Origin: Candidatus Sulfotelmatobacter sp. | Lineage (GTDB): Bacteria > Acidobacteriota > Terriglobia > Terriglobales > Acidobacteriaceae | DNA: 43,342 nt | NCBI GenBank assembly: GCA_030039165.1 | Contig: JASHQM010000073.1 | Coordinates: 1-43,342 of the forward strand | Direction: 5' to 3' | Shown: positions 8,870 to 17,711 of the stretch, piece by piece | Layout of the letters: each line of letters opens with the position of its first letter | Numbering within the stretch: position 1 is the stretch's first letter | The notes under the pieces: model-generated | Database searches by the model: none | Seen by the model: the letters and a program-made list of their open reading frames with translations, nothing else | Told to the model about the DNA's origin: nothing | Program-made: the position numbers and the translations under genes

Positions 8870-8877
8870 CCGCGGCC

Positions 8878-9312
8878 TCATTCTGTGTATTCCGTTTCTT
8901 CCGGCACGTCCGTCAGACTCTCGAACAAGACTTGGTAGCCGTCAGGATCGGTCAGCCCGGTCACCCACATGGCATTACCGACGAACGGTCGCCGCACCGC
9001 AAGCCCGCGCTGCCTCGCCTGATGGTAGATGGCCAGCGCGTCCTGGCAAATGAAGTATATTGACACGCCCTCGCCCAGCTTGCCGGCCGGCATTCGATCT
9101 TTAAGAAACTCCTGGAGCATGAGCGAAGCCCCGCCGAGTTTGAGCCAACACCAGCGCACTCGCCCCTCGACGATCCATTTGTTGGTCATCACAAAACCCA
9201 GGCCGTCGACATAGAACCGGAGCGACGCCTCCATATTTGTGACGCCAAAAAAAGGTACAGATTCCTGAACGTTGGCAACCGTTCTTGTTTCAGCAGCCGT
9301 TTCCGCGTTCAT
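8878..9312 (-). CDS. VOC superfamily protein (glyoxalase/bleomycin-resistance/dioxygenase fold)
   Basis: The 144-residue product has the paired beta-alpha-beta-beta-beta layout of VOC proteins: VPFFGVTNMEASLRFYVDGL at the start, a central GGASLMLQEF, and a second half ending in TDPDGYQVLFES, the usual C-terminal signature with a metal-ligand Glu. Members bind a divalent metal and act as glyoxalases, dioxygenases, epimerases or antibiotic-binding proteins; nothing here selects one. The start is supported by GAGGTG a few bases upstream. It is the last gene of a leftward cluster, 28 bp after the aminotransferase, so it is probably co-transcribed. Confidence 0.85.
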   Translation of the reverse strand: MNAETAAETRTVANVQESVPFFGVTNMEASLRFYVDGLGFVMTNKWIVEGRVRWCWLKLGGASLMLQEFLKDRMPAGKLGEGVSIYFICQDALAIYHQARQRGLAVRRPFVGNAMWVTGLTDPDGYQVLFESLTDVPEETEYTE

Positions 9313-9340
9313 CGCTACACCTCGATCCTCGAGCTTCGAT

Positions 9341-10510
9341 TCATCGGCCGGATTGCTGCTGCAACACTCGCGTCAGCCCCTCCGAGAACTCAGATTCCGG
9401 CGTAATCAGGCTCAGAATCATATACCCCTCGCCCGGAAAATCATAAAAGTGTCCAGGATGCGCCAGAACCGATTTCTCCCTCAGCAGGCCAACCGCCAAT
9501 TCCTCATCGCTTCGAGTTACCGGAACGCGCAGCACCCCATACCATCCGCCTTCCACCCGCAAACGTTGGCAGGCTTGCTGCGCCGCAATCTGGCGATCGA
9601 ACTCCGCCAGATTGGCACGCACGCGGGCGAGCAGTTGTTTCTGAATGTCCCTGCGCTGCGCAAGGAGCAGCGGCATTGCCCACTGAATCGGCGCGCTCAT
9701 GGAAAGATATGTATCGGCAATCACCTCCAGCCGTGCCATTGCCTCTGAAACTTCGGACCCCGGCCCGCTGGCCGCGACCCACGCCACTTTCATCTGCGGC
9801 AACCCCGAAATCTTCGACAAACCACTAAGCGTGAACGTGAGCGCGCCGCGGTTGCCGGCGAAGCTCGGGTGCGGAGCTTCATCAAGAGCGTAGTCGAGAA
9901 ACACTTCGTCGGCGATCAACGCCAGCCCGTGCTTCCGGCAAATTTCGTTCAACAACTCGCGCTCTTCGGGGTGCACGAAAGACCCAGTGGGATTATTCGG
10001 ATGAACTGCCACCACGCCGCGCGCTCGCTCGGTTACCGCCCTCTCAAGCGATGAGAAGTCGATCTCCCATCCATGGTCGTAGATCAACGGGTACGGCACC
10101 AGCTTCACGTCGTGCAGGTCGGCAAGAAATTCAAATAAAGGGTAACTTGGCTTCGGCACGAGCAACTCGTCGCCCCCATTGCAAAGCAGGCGGAAAACAA
10201 ATGAATAGCCTTCGCTCGTGCTGGTAGTAAGGGTGAGCCGCTCGCAATCGAAATCAGCGATCCCTTGTTCCCGGTAGTAACTCGCAATCGCCTCACGCGC
10301 GATTGTGAGTCCCTTAGGCTGGGGGTCGTAATCCAGCGCCCGCGGCGACGACAGCGCCTTCAGAATTTCGCTTTCGTCATACCGCAAACCTGCGCGCGTT
10401 GGATTTGAGAGAGTCAGGTCGAGCACACGCTCTCCGCGCAGCTGCGCTTCTTCTATCGCCTCACTCAGGCGGTTGCGAGTAAGCTTCCAGTTGGTACGCA
10501 GGGAAAACAT
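9341..10510 (-). CDS. PLP-dependent class I/II aminotransferase
   Basis: A 389-residue fold-type I aminotransferase. Visible motifs are HPNNPTGSF (PLP-contacting Asn), ADEVFLDYA (Asp binding the pyridine nitrogen, then Tyr), SGLSKISGLPQMKVAW (Schiff-base Lys) and, near the end, FYDFPGEGYMILSL in place of the usual substrate-Arg segment. It transfers an amino group between an amino acid and a 2-oxo acid; the specificity cannot be assigned. The N-terminal LDLTLSNPTRAGL resembles the alanine/aspartate aminotransferase group. Its start lies 17 bp after the alpha/beta-hydrolase-like gene, so the two are probably one transcript, though no strong Shine-Dalgarno site is seen. Confidence 0.92.
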   Translation of the reverse strand: MFSLRTNWKLTRNRLSEAIEEAQLRGERVLDLTLSNPTRAGLRYDESEILKALSSPRALDYDPQPKGLTIAREAIASYYREQGIADFDCERLTLTTSTSEGYSFVFRLLCNGGDELLVPKPSYPLFEFLADLHDVKLVPYPLIYDHGWEIDFSSLERAVTERARGVVAVHPNNPTGSFVHPEERELLNEICRKHGLALIADEVFLDYALDEAPHPSFAGNRGALTFTLSGLSKISGLPQMKVAWVAASGPGSEVSEAMARLEVIADTYLSMSAPIQWAMPLLLAQRRDIQKQLLARVRANLAEFDRQIAAQQACQRLRVEGGWYGVLRVPVTRSDEELAVGLLREKSVLAHPGHFYDFPGEGYMILSLITPESEFSEGLTRVLQQQSGR

Positions 10511-10527
10511 CGGATTTGAGCGAACGC

Positions 10528-11913
10528 TTATCGTCCCATCATGACATTCAGCACCGTCTTGTTACCGGCATAACCGACGTGGGCCTTGGTTGGGCTTGCG
10601 GCCAGCCAGTGCCACCAGCTGTTGCGCACGTACACGTTGTCGACGTTTATGCCGGCTATCGCCGGCACATGCCACGTAAGCAAATCGCTGGGGTCGCTCC
10701 AGGCGATGATTTGCGGTGCCGCCGACTGTTCCGTCAGATTTCGACCGCGGCGATATTCTTCCCGCAACCTGCCCCACACCGCCATGCGCTTGCTTAAGGT
10801 CGTGACGGCTTGGGGCTGCGCCTGAGCTGAAACGGCGGAAACCGGATTAGGCATTTCCTCATTTGCCAGCTCCAGCAATGCAACCTGGTTCGCAAAAAAG
10901 TACACCAGCGAAGTGCGTTCCAGGATGTAGCGCGCGGCATCGTCCTCGATACTGTTGGTCTGCCCAGACGTTTGGCCGTTCAGCATAGAGTCATCCAATT
11001 GGCCTATATTCAGAGTTGAAAAGACGAGGTAACTTCCCAGACTGTGCGAGACGACGATAAACTCGCGATCCGTTCCCTGCCTGCTCTTAAGCTCCTGCTG
11101 CCACTCGCTTGTCTTCGTGCCGTTGGCGCGAAAACCCGCCGATTTCACGAATAATTGCCGCATCCCTTCGCGAAAAACATCGCGCATGGAGCCCACGGCA
11201 AGAAATGCGTCGGAGACTCCCCAATCGAGAATGCTGTTCTTCAACGATCGGTTGAGCCAGGCTCCCCTGCGTGGCAGTGATTTCAGTTTTGCAACATCTT
11301 CAGGTGTGACCCATTGGTAGGATTTAAAACGGCCGGCGTGCTGCGCGTCTACCTGAGTTTGCTTCGCGCATAGTTCAAGAAGCGCGGAATCAGGCCCGGC
11401 AAGCTGGGCCTCGCCAGGGATGATATTGCGGCACTTGAGCGGAAATACTAGCGGCCACCAGTTGATCTCATCGACCACGACTGGTCCGCCGTCGCTCCGC
11501 TTCAGCAGGTAATGATCGACAAATGGAACCGAGGCGCTCCACTCCGTTGCGCTCGACCATATTGGCGTACCCATGTACTCGAACCCAGGCGGGTTCGCGC
11601 CGATCTGAAAAATCCCCCGGTCCACGTATTCCCTTTCCACTGGAACAGGAGTGTCCGGCATTTGGCATCCCTCGAGGAAGCCGCATATGCCCCTCTGAAA
11701 TGTCCACGAATCTCCAGCGCCCAGGGCATCCATCCCGTGCACGTAGAGAATATGTACCGGGCGCTGCTCCGCGCTGTGCAAGGATTGTCCAATCGAAGAC
11801 ATGTCACTAAGATGTTGCGGACCGTCGTCGACCACTTTGCCCTCGGCTTGGAAGGTCCCTAGAACGGCGATGAGCGACAGAGCAACGAAAACCGTAGAAG
11901 CGTGCAAAAACAT
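10528..11913 (-). CDS. Secreted alpha/beta-hydrolase-like protein
   Basis: The 461-residue product begins with a signal peptide (about residues 1-24, ending near FQAEG). ILYVHGMDALG (near 55) looks like the oxyanion-side HG motif, and VVSHSLGSYLV (near 290) looks like the nucleophile elbow G/S-x-S-x-G of lipases and esterases. A late Asp (WSDPSDLLTW) and His could complete a triad. The length and insertions are unlike ordinary esterases, so I do not name a family. ATG 11913 follows GGAGG at a spacing of 6 bp. It heads the leftward cluster with the aminotransferase and VOC genes; what links an exported hydrolase to them is not clear. Confidence 0.75.
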   Translation of the reverse strand: MFLHASTVFVALSLIAVLGTFQAEGKVVDDGPQHLSDMSSIGQSLHSAEQRPVHILYVHGMDALGAGDSWTFQRGICGFLEGCQMPDTPVPVEREYVDRGIFQIGANPPGFEYMGTPIWSSATEWSASVPFVDHYLLKRSDGGPVVVDEINWWPLVFPLKCRNIIPGEAQLAGPDSALLELCAKQTQVDAQHAGRFKSYQWVTPEDVAKLKSLPRRGAWLNRSLKNSILDWGVSDAFLAVGSMRDVFREGMRQLFVKSAGFRANGTKTSEWQQELKSRQGTDREFIVVSHSLGSYLVFSTLNIGQLDDSMLNGQTSGQTNSIEDDAARYILERTSLVYFFANQVALLELANEEMPNPVSAVSAQAQPQAVTTLSKRMAVWGRLREEYRRGRNLTEQSAAPQIIAWSDPSDLLTWHVPAIAGINVDNVYVRNSWWHWLAASPTKAHVGYAGNKTVLNVMMGR

Positions 11914-12250
11914 GTCGTTCCTCCTCTTCTCACCTTTGGGATTGCAATCGTAAGGATTTCAGGCGGGGACAAGAATACCCTGAAACGGCGACAGAAGTAT
12001 GGGGATACGGGTGTGCGCTCGGAGTAGTTTCCCGTTTGTGGACGCGCGCTTGATTGCAGCGTCTCCGACGACGGCTTGGCAGGCTGCTTTCGCCGACATT
12101 CCCAGAGTCGGCAAATCGCCGGGTACGGTCACCGAACAGGAGCCCCCGATCGTCACTTATCACCTTTTCCCTCTTTCTAAGCAGTCCGTGCGCCTGCTTG
12201 GCAACATCTAATTAATCAGAGAAGCGTTCTTCGTGGGTAAGGAGGCTTGT
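11914..12250. other. Divergent intergenic region, 337 bp
   Basis: The gap lies between the divergent starts of the hydrolase-like gene and the VWFA gene. I see no tRNA, terminator or convincing promoter pair. A 65-codon leftward frame (11959-12156, GTG start preceded by AAGGTGAT) has a plausible ribosome site but no recognisable family, and other short frames overlap it, so I do not call a gene. Confidence 0.4.
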
Positions 12251-13201
12251 ATGAATAAGCCCTGTTTTTTTCACAACCTGAATATCGCATTGCTGATTGC
12301 AGCTGCCTGCATTTGGGCAGGAGCCGATGTTGCGGCTCAAACTCCTCAGCCCGGTGGAGTTCCCGTTCATACGGTTGTTACTGTTGAAGCTCACAAGGGC
12401 TCCAGTCCGGTGATCAATCGCGAAGACGTCATGGTCTACCAGGGAAAGGATCGCGACCAGGTCGTCGACTGGGTTCCGGCGCAAGAAGATCATGCTGCGC
12501 TGGAGTTCTTCATTCTGATCGACGATTCCTCCAACAGCACTCTCGGCACCCAATTGAACGACATCCGCAAGTTCATTGATGCGCAACCCCCATCTGCAAA
12601 GATTGGAGTTGCCTACATGCAAAACGGTGCCGCACAAATCGTGCAGAATCTCACCACTGACCATCAGGCTGCCGAAAATGCTTTCCGGCTTCCGCTCGGC
12701 ACCTTCGGTGCCAATGCCAGCCCCTATTTTTCGTTGAGTGATCTGGTCAAACGCTGGCCATCCAGCAATGCACGCCGGGAGGTTCTCGTGGTTTCAAACG
12801 GCGTCGATCCTTACTATGGCATTGGAGACTTGCTCGATCCCTATCTCCAGACCGCCATAGAAGACGCTCAACGCGCGGGTATCATCGTTTCCGCCATCTA
12901 CACGCCCGGAATCGGCCATTTCGGCCACAGTTATTGGCTGACGTACTGGGGCCAGCTTTATCTGGCCGAGCTTGCAGAAAAAACCGGAGGCGAAGCCTAT
13001 TACATCGGTTTCACCGGCCCGCCGGTAGCCTTTGCGCCCTATCTCGATGAGCAGGCGAATCGCCTGAACCACCAGTTTCTATTGACATTTCTCGCCAGGC
13101 CACCAAAGAAAGCCGGATTGCAGGCGATAAGGATCAAGACGGAAGTGCCAAACGCCGACCTGGTGGCGCCGCATGCGGTTTACGTGCCCACAAACCCGTG
13201 A
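12251..13201 (+). CDS. Secreted VWFA-domain protein of the Acidobacteriota type
   Basis: The 316-residue product has a signal peptide (about residues 1-30, ending AGADVAAQ). A beta-rich N-terminal segment with INREDVMVYQGKDRDQVVDW is typical of the VWFA-related proteins expanded in Acidobacteriota. The von Willebrand A fold follows: FFILIDDSSNS carries the DxSxS metal-ion-dependent adhesion site near residue 95, and REVLVVSNGVDP is the later strand. These secreted proteins probably bind protein or polymer ligands through the metal; no ligand is known to me. ATG 12251 is chosen because AAGGAGG lies 5 bp upstream; a GTG at 12233 precedes that ribosome site. It stands alone, converging with the ATPase gene. 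Confidence 0.85.
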   Translation: MNKPCFFHNLNIALLIAAACIWAGADVAAQTPQPGGVPVHTVVTVEAHKGSSPVINREDVMVYQGKDRDQVVDWVPAQEDHAALEFFILIDDSSNSTLGTQLNDIRKFIDAQPPSAKIGVAYMQNGAAQIVQNLTTDHQAAENAFRLPLGTFGANASPYFSLSDLVKRWPSSNARREVLVVSNGVDPYYGIGDLLDPYLQTAIEDAQRAGIIVSAIYTPGIGHFGHSYWLTYWGQLYLAELAEKTGGEAYYIGFTGPPVAFAPYLDEQANRLNHQFLLTFLARPPKKAGLQAIRIKTEVPNADLVAPHAVYVPTNP

Positions 13202-13257
13202 GTCAGTCATTTTGCCACGAACGATCGCTCTAGTCAGGCTAGCAAAGGACGAGGGAT

Positions 13258-13812
13258 TCAGGAGTGATGGAGCAACTCCTGGATCGCTTTCTTGATCATT
13301 GCTGCACGCTCTATCACGGTTGCGGGGTTGATGATCACTATCTCAAAACCGTAGTCTCGATAGGTTTTTTCGTGGATGGCTTCGAAGCGTAGCGTTTCCT
13401 CGAAACTGATTCGCCGCGCCTCGGTCGATGTAATGAAACCGAGATTTTGAATGAAGAAGACATGGTTTTGAAAAATAGCATCCTGCTTGAGGCGCTGCAG
13501 TTCGTGCATAAGCAGGTCAGACAAGGGATAGCCGAGGTAGGCCGCAAGCGCCGCGGTACAAAACGCCGAGCGATCGTGGAACTGCACTTCATCGGGTTGC
13601 GTCGACGCGCGCATCTGGCGTTGTCGTTGCAAGTTTGCGACTGCATCGATGAAGGAGGCTCGCTTCCATGGTTCCGCGTTTCCCAGCGCTTGCTCTAAAC
13701 TGATCACATCGGTAGCCGCTTCTTCGATCACGCTGAATCCCTCGACTTCCAGCAGGCGAATGAGTGCGGTTTTGCCGGAGCCGGGCGCTCCGGTTACGAT
13801 AAATCGCTTCAT
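13258..13812 (-). CDS. P-loop AAA-type ATPase/kinase-like protein
   Basis: The 184-residue product starts with a Walker A loop, VTGAPGSGKT, at residues 5-14. EEAATDVI and FHDRSAFCTAALA follow, where the Asp after the beta strand fits Walker B or the catalytic base of nucleoside-kinase-like P-loop proteins. The size and layout match the AAA_28/NTPase type, whose substrates are mostly unknown. ATG 13812 puts the P-loop at the N-terminus as usual. An in-frame GTG at 13845 overlaps the stop of the upstream dehydrogenase (GTGA), which would fit translational coupling and add 11 residues. The two genes are thus almost certainly co-transcribed. Confidence 0.8.
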   Translation of the reverse strand: MKRFIVTGAPGSGKTALIRLLEVEGFSVIEEAATDVISLEQALGNAEPWKRASFIDAVANLQRQRQMRASTQPDEVQFHDRSAFCTAALAAYLGYPLSDLLMHELQRLKQDAIFQNHVFFIQNLGFITSTEARRISFEETLRFEAIHEKTYRDYGFEIVIINPATVIERAAMIKKAIQELLHHS

Positions 13813-13841
13813 GGCGTTTAGGATAAGGTTGGCCCCGGACG

Positions 13842-14954
13842 TCACGACTTCGCGAAAGCCTCTTTGTTCACGACGAATGGCATCTTGGTGATATCTCCGC
13901 CGTAGTTGCCTTCGAGCACATCGATCAATCCTTGCACGCAGCGTCCAGCCATGCCTTTGTCGGGATCGGTCGAGAGGCGTGTAATGCGCGCCGCGCTGGC
14001 AAAATGCGGATATAAGCGGCAGCGATCCGCGATGGTTGGGTCGCGCAGCGGAGAATCCGCAGGCAAAGGCTCTTTAGCATAAACATCCAGCGCCGCGCCG
14101 GCGATGCGATTCTCACGCAAAGCTTGCGCGAGGGCGGCCTCATCCACCACCGGCCCCCGCGAATCGTTGATGAGAAATGCCGTCGGCTTCATCATTCGCA
14201 GCGTCCGCTCGTTGAACAGATGATAAGTCGGCGTGGGGCTTTCCCCTGGCCTCAGCAGCGGAACGTGTATGCTCACGAAATCCGCATCATGCAGCGCCTC
14301 TTCAAAGGGCACATATTTGATCCAGTTGTGCTCCTTCGAAATCCCCCGCGCGTGGCGCAGGTTCATAACCTCCTGAATTGCGTTGATGTAGTTGTGATTC
14401 TCATAGGCCGGGTCGTAGCACAACACGTTCATATCGAATCCAGCGCATTTTTTGATCAGCGCCAGCCCGATTCGCCCTGTACCAATCACCGCGATGGTCT
14501 TGCCGGTAACTTCATCCCCAAGGAACGGCAAATACGGATGCCAGTATCCCCATTCGTTGTCGCGGGTAAGGTGCTCGGCAGGCCACATCTTGCGCGCCAG
14601 CGCGCCCATCATGAAGAAAGCAAACTCGGCAGTTGCTTCCGTCAAAACGTCCGGCGTGTGCGTAAAAGGAATCTTGTAGCGGTTGGCGTCAGCGCGATTG
14701 ATATTGTCGAATCCCACAGCGTACTGCGCCACTACCTTCAATGTGCGTGGAGACGCCCCAAAAACCTCTGCGTCGAGCGGATCGCGCAGTGTGGTAATGA
14801 GTCCATCAATTCCAGACTTCACCTTGTCGACGATCAGACTTTTCGGCGGCGGCTCCGGCTTCGGATATACCTCTACCTCATAGCCGCGCGTGCGCAGCAG
14901 ATTGACGGCATCCCCGATATCACAGGTGGCAAAAACGCGAAATTTGTTCTCCAT
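13842..14954 (-). CDS. NAD-dependent D-2-hydroxyacid dehydrogenase
   Basis: A 370-residue member of the D-isomer-specific 2-hydroxyacid dehydrogenases, which interconvert 2-oxo and D-2-hydroxy acids. The nucleotide loop GTGRIG is near residue 160, with an Asp (CYDP) after beta-2, which favours NAD over NADP. The catalytic Arg is in NDSRGPVVDE, the acidic residue in ALDVYAKEP, and the His in YPHFASAA, replacing the usual PHIGS/A. An insertion near residues 190-215 (NYINAIQEVMNLRHARGISK) makes it longer than the common 310-330. The substrate (glyoxylate, hydroxypyruvate, a phosphoglycerate-like acid or other) cannot be read. It shares a message with the ATPase gene downstream. Confidence 0.9.
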   Translation of the reverse strand: MENKFRVFATCDIGDAVNLLRTRGYEVEVYPKPEPPPKSLIVDKVKSGIDGLITTLRDPLDAEVFGASPRTLKVVAQYAVGFDNINRADANRYKIPFTHTPDVLTEATAEFAFFMMGALARKMWPAEHLTRDNEWGYWHPYLPFLGDEVTGKTIAVIGTGRIGLALIKKCAGFDMNVLCYDPAYENHNYINAIQEVMNLRHARGISKEHNWIKYVPFEEALHDADFVSIHVPLLRPGESPTPTYHLFNERTLRMMKPTAFLINDSRGPVVDEAALAQALRENRIAGAALDVYAKEPLPADSPLRDPTIADRCRLYPHFASAARITRLSTDPDKGMAGRCVQGLIDVLEGNYGGDITKMPFVVNKEAFAKS

Positions 14955-15070
14955 GATTTTCCTGTTTGTAATGCCAGCACTGGCTCCAGCGCAAGCACTC
15001 TAGCCACTGTTATTCAAAGGGGATGACTTCTGCCACGCAGACGTGGAACCAGCCGAAAAGCCTCGACAAC

Positions 15071-16945
15071 CTACTCCACCGTTACTGATTTCGCGAGATT
15101 CCGCGGCTGATCCACGTCGCATCCCCGCAGCGTCGCAATGTGATAAGCCAACAATTGCAATGGAACAATCTCCAGAGTCGGGGAAAGATTCTCCGCCGCT
15201 GCAGGCACATAAAGTACGAAATCAGCGGCTTCCTTGATTTCCTCATCGCCTTCCGACGCCAAGGCGATCACTACCCCCGAGCGCGCTTTCACTTCTTTCA
15301 AATTCGACATCGTCTTCTCATAGCGCAGCATCGAACCCGGATTGTTGGTGTCCCGGGTCGCCACGATTACCACCGGCAGGTTTTCATCGATCAGAGCGTT
15401 CGGCCCATGTTTCATCTCGCCCGCGGGATAACCCTCCGCATGAATGTAAGAAATCTCCTTCAGCTTGAGCGCGCCTTCGAGCGCAATCGGATAGTGAATG
15501 CCCCGTCCCAGAAAGAGAAAATCCTGCGCCCGCTGAAATCGCTTGGCCAGTTCCTCACACTTTTCATCGTGCGTAAGGATGTTTTCCAGCCTGGCGGGAA
15601 TCAGTGCAAGTTCTTGAGCAGCCGCACGGATTTGCTCCGCAGTCATGGCTCCGCGCACCTGCGCCAGATAAAGGGCAAACAGATATAAGGCCGTTAACTG
15701 GGAGGTAAACGCTTTGGTTGAAGCCACGCCGATCTCGGGCCCGGCATGCGTATAGATTGTCCCCGCGGCTTCGCGCGTTATCATCGACCCAACCACATTG
15801 CAGATGGCCAGCGTCGGCGATCCTTTGGATTTTGCTTCACGTTGCGCGGCAATCGTGTCGGCGGTTTCGCCAGACTGCGAAATGACCAGCGTGAGCGTGT
15901 TCGTATCCACAATCGGATTGCGATAGCGCCACTCGCTCCCATAGTCCACTTCCACCGGAATCCGCGCCAGACTCTCAATCATGAACTTGCCGGCCAGCCC
16001 TGCGTGCCAACTGGTACCGCAGGCCACAATGTTGATTTTCTTTGCGGCGCGGAATTCCGCCTCGCTCAGGTGCATCTCGTCGAGAAATATCCGGCCGGCG
16101 TCGAGCGAGATTCTTCCCAGGGTCGTGTCGCGGACGGCACGCGGCTGCTCATAGATTTCCTTGAGCATGAAATGCTTGAAGCCGCCCTTTTCCGCCATGA
16201 TCGGATCCCAGGTCACATGCTGGATCTGCCGATCAATCCGTTTTCCCTCGAAATCAGTCAGCTTCACACCCTGCGGCGTCACCACAGCAAGGTCTCCATC
16301 GGCGAGGAAGAAAATATCTCGTGTGTGATAAAGAATGGCGGGCACGTCGGAGGCTACAAAAAACTCATCCTTACCTAGTCCCACAACCAGCGGAGGCCCG
16401 TTGCGCGCAGCCACGATCTGGTCGGGTTCATCCACCGACATTACGGCCAACGCGAACACACCGGTTAACTCTCTCACGCTCCGGCGAACCGCTTCTTCGA
16501 GACTGGGATGATGTCCGTTGCCGCTCTTGAAAAGATGCTTCTCGATCAGATGGGCGATAACCTCCGTATCAGTTTCGGTGGTGAATCTGTGGCCTTGATC
16601 GATCAGCTTCTTCTTCAGGCTGAGATAGTTCTCGACGATGCCGTTGTGAACGACGACAATCTTGCCAGTGCAGTCGCGATGCGGATGTGCGTTTTCTTCA
16701 GTCGGCCGTCCGTGAGTCGCCCAACGGGTATGCCCAATGCCATAGGTGCCGTGAAGAGGCTTCGACCGGATGACCTCTTCGAGGTTGCGCAGCTTGCCTT
16801 CGGCGCGGCGGACCTGCAATTTGTCTCCGTTGCCGGCTACGGCAATGCCCGCCGAATCATATCCGCGGTACTCCAGGCGTCTCAGTCCGTCGACAATAAC
16901 CGCAACCACTTCTTTGTTGCCAACGTAGCCGACAATGCCACACAT
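15071..16945 (-). CDS. glmS: Glutamine-fructose-6-phosphate aminotransferase (isomerizing)
   Basis: GlmS makes glucosamine-6-phosphate from fructose-6-phosphate and glutamine, the first step toward UDP-GlcNAc for peptidoglycan. The 624-residue product starts MCGIVGYVG, so Cys2 becomes the N-terminal glutaminase nucleophile. A class II amidotransferase domain (to about 230) has THGRP and ENAHPH motifs. Two SIS sugar-isomerase domains follow (about 300-430 and 470-605; SQSGETADT, then [12 protein letters not shown]). The end LAKSVTVE matches the conserved C-terminal tail. The frame extends 40 codons upstream, but the nucleophile fixes the start at 16945. It follows purS by 13 bp. No glmS ribozyme is possible in so short a gap. 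Confidence 0.97.
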   Translation of the reverse strand: MCGIVGYVGNKEVVAVIVDGLRRLEYRGYDSAGIAVAGNGDKLQVRRAEGKLRNLEEVIRSKPLHGTYGIGHTRWATHGRPTEENAHPHRDCTGKIVVVHNGIVENYLSLKKKLIDQGHRFTTETDTEVIAHLIEKHLFKSGNGHHPSLEEAVRRSVRELTGVFALAVMSVDEPDQIVAARNGPPLVVGLGKDEFFVASDVPAILYHTRDIFFLADGDLAVVTPQGVKLTDFEGKRIDRQIQHVTWDPIMAEKGGFKHFMLKEIYEQPRAVRDTTLGRISLDAGRIFLDEMHLSEAEFRAAKKINIVACGTSWHAGLAGKFMIESLARIPVEVDYGSEWRYRNPIVDTNTLTLVISQSGETADTIAAQREAKSKGSPTLAICNVVGSMITREAAGTIYTHAGPEIGVASTKAFTSQLTALYLFALYLAQVRGAMTAEQIRAAAQELALIPARLENILTHDEKCEELAKRFQRAQDFLFLGRGIHYPIALEGALKLKEISYIHAEGYPAGEMKHGPNALIDENLPVVIVATRDTNNPGSMLRYEKTMSNLKEVKARSGVVIALASEGDEEIKEAADFVLYVPAAAENLSPTLEIVPLQLLAYHIATLRGCDVDQPRNLAKSVTVE

Positions 16946-16958
16946 GCAGTACTCCCAT

Positions 16959-17204
16959 TCACTCCGCCAGCGAGCAGCGGCATTCCTCGATAACCGGATT
17001 AGTAAGCACTTCCCGTGCGATGCGCTCCACCTCGGCCTGCGCCTCTTCCCGGCCCAGTCCCCCATCCAGTGTAATTTCGAAGAATTTTCCCTGGCGAACT
17101 TCTTCCAGCCCGCGGTAACCCATTTTCTGAAGCGCGCCTTGAATTGTTTTTCCCTGAGGGTCGAGAACGGTTTTCTTGAGCGAAACGTAAACGTAGGCTT
17201 TCAT
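16959..17204 (-). CDS. purS: Phosphoribosylformylglycinamidine synthase subunit PurS
   Basis: PurS is the small bridging subunit of the three-part FGAM synthase (PurS, PurQ, PurL), carrying ammonia between the glutaminase PurQ and PurL in purine synthesis. The 81-residue product has the typical start [17 protein letters not shown], the central [17 protein letters not shown] and the ending NPVIEECRC. Length is normal for the family. purQ and purL are not in the window, so purS is separated from them and instead sits 13 bp upstream of glmS, another glutamine-using enzyme. Being in one operon may balance the two glutamine-consuming pathways; that is inference. Confidence 0.93.
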   Translation of the reverse strand: MKAYVYVSLKKTVLDPQGKTIQGALQKMGYRGLEEVRQGKFFEITLDGGLGREEAQAEVERIAREVLTNPVIEECRCSLAE

Positions 17205-17275
17205 GCAGAGTTTAATTATACGTTAGGACCAGAATTGCCCTGGGAAATGGTCGGCGGTCGGAAGCCGCCTGGAGG

Positions 17276-17521
17276 TCATTCCAAAGTCTGCCGAATCTGC
17301 TTCTCCAAATCTTCCGCAGCTCGTTTTAGAACCGCGCGATAGCGCTCGTCCGAGCTCCGTTCAAATTGCTGCCTTACACTCTCCAACGAGAGGCGAAGCC
17401 TTTCCCTGGCGCGAATGCGTTCCTTATCTTCTTCCTTCAGACGCGGCTTAGGAGCTGTCAGGCGCTGATTGACCTCGTCCTGTTGCGCCTCGACTGACTT
17501 GCTTTCCCAACCGCGCGCCAT
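17276..17521 (-). CDS. Small charged helical protein, function unknown
   Basis: The 81-residue product is almost wholly polar and helical, rich in R, E, K and Q (for example LKEEDKERIRARERLRLSLE), and is likely to form a coiled coil. It has no signal peptide or membrane segment. ATG 17521 (MARGWESKSVEAQQ) is preferred; 29 further upstream codons up to 17608 are unlike the rest in composition and contain several cysteines. It lies 71 bp upstream of purS on the same strand and may be the first gene of the purS-glmS unit. I do not recognise a family. Confidence 0.65.
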   Translation of the reverse strand: MARGWESKSVEAQQDEVNQRLTAPKPRLKEEDKERIRARERLRLSLESVRQQFERSSDERYRAVLKRAAEDLEKQIRQTLE

Positions 17522-17711
17522 AGGCAAATTATATGCTGGTACGTGGCAACATCCGCCGCCGACGCGCCGCCGGTCTCTTCCGGGGTTTGTTCCAAAAAGC
17601 GAACACAACAGGAAAGACTGTTCCAGCGGCGCTAATTGTGCTTATAATTGCGCTGGCATCCGTAGATACCCAGGCGTGTCATGAGGGGGGCACGCTCTTC
17701 GGAGCTTTGCA

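Noticed and set aside
11959..12156. A 65-codon minus-strand frame with a possible ribosome site
   Set aside because: Balanced composition, but no family, no neighbour support and overlapping short frames; not strong enough to call.
14124..15026. A 300-codon plus-strand frame
   Set aside because: It is antisense to the D-2-hydroxyacid dehydrogenase, whose motifs and length are clear; high-GC codon bias leaves long open frames on the other strand.
16946..16958. A glmS ribozyme upstream of glmS
   Set aside because: Only 13 bp separate purS and glmS, far too short for it.
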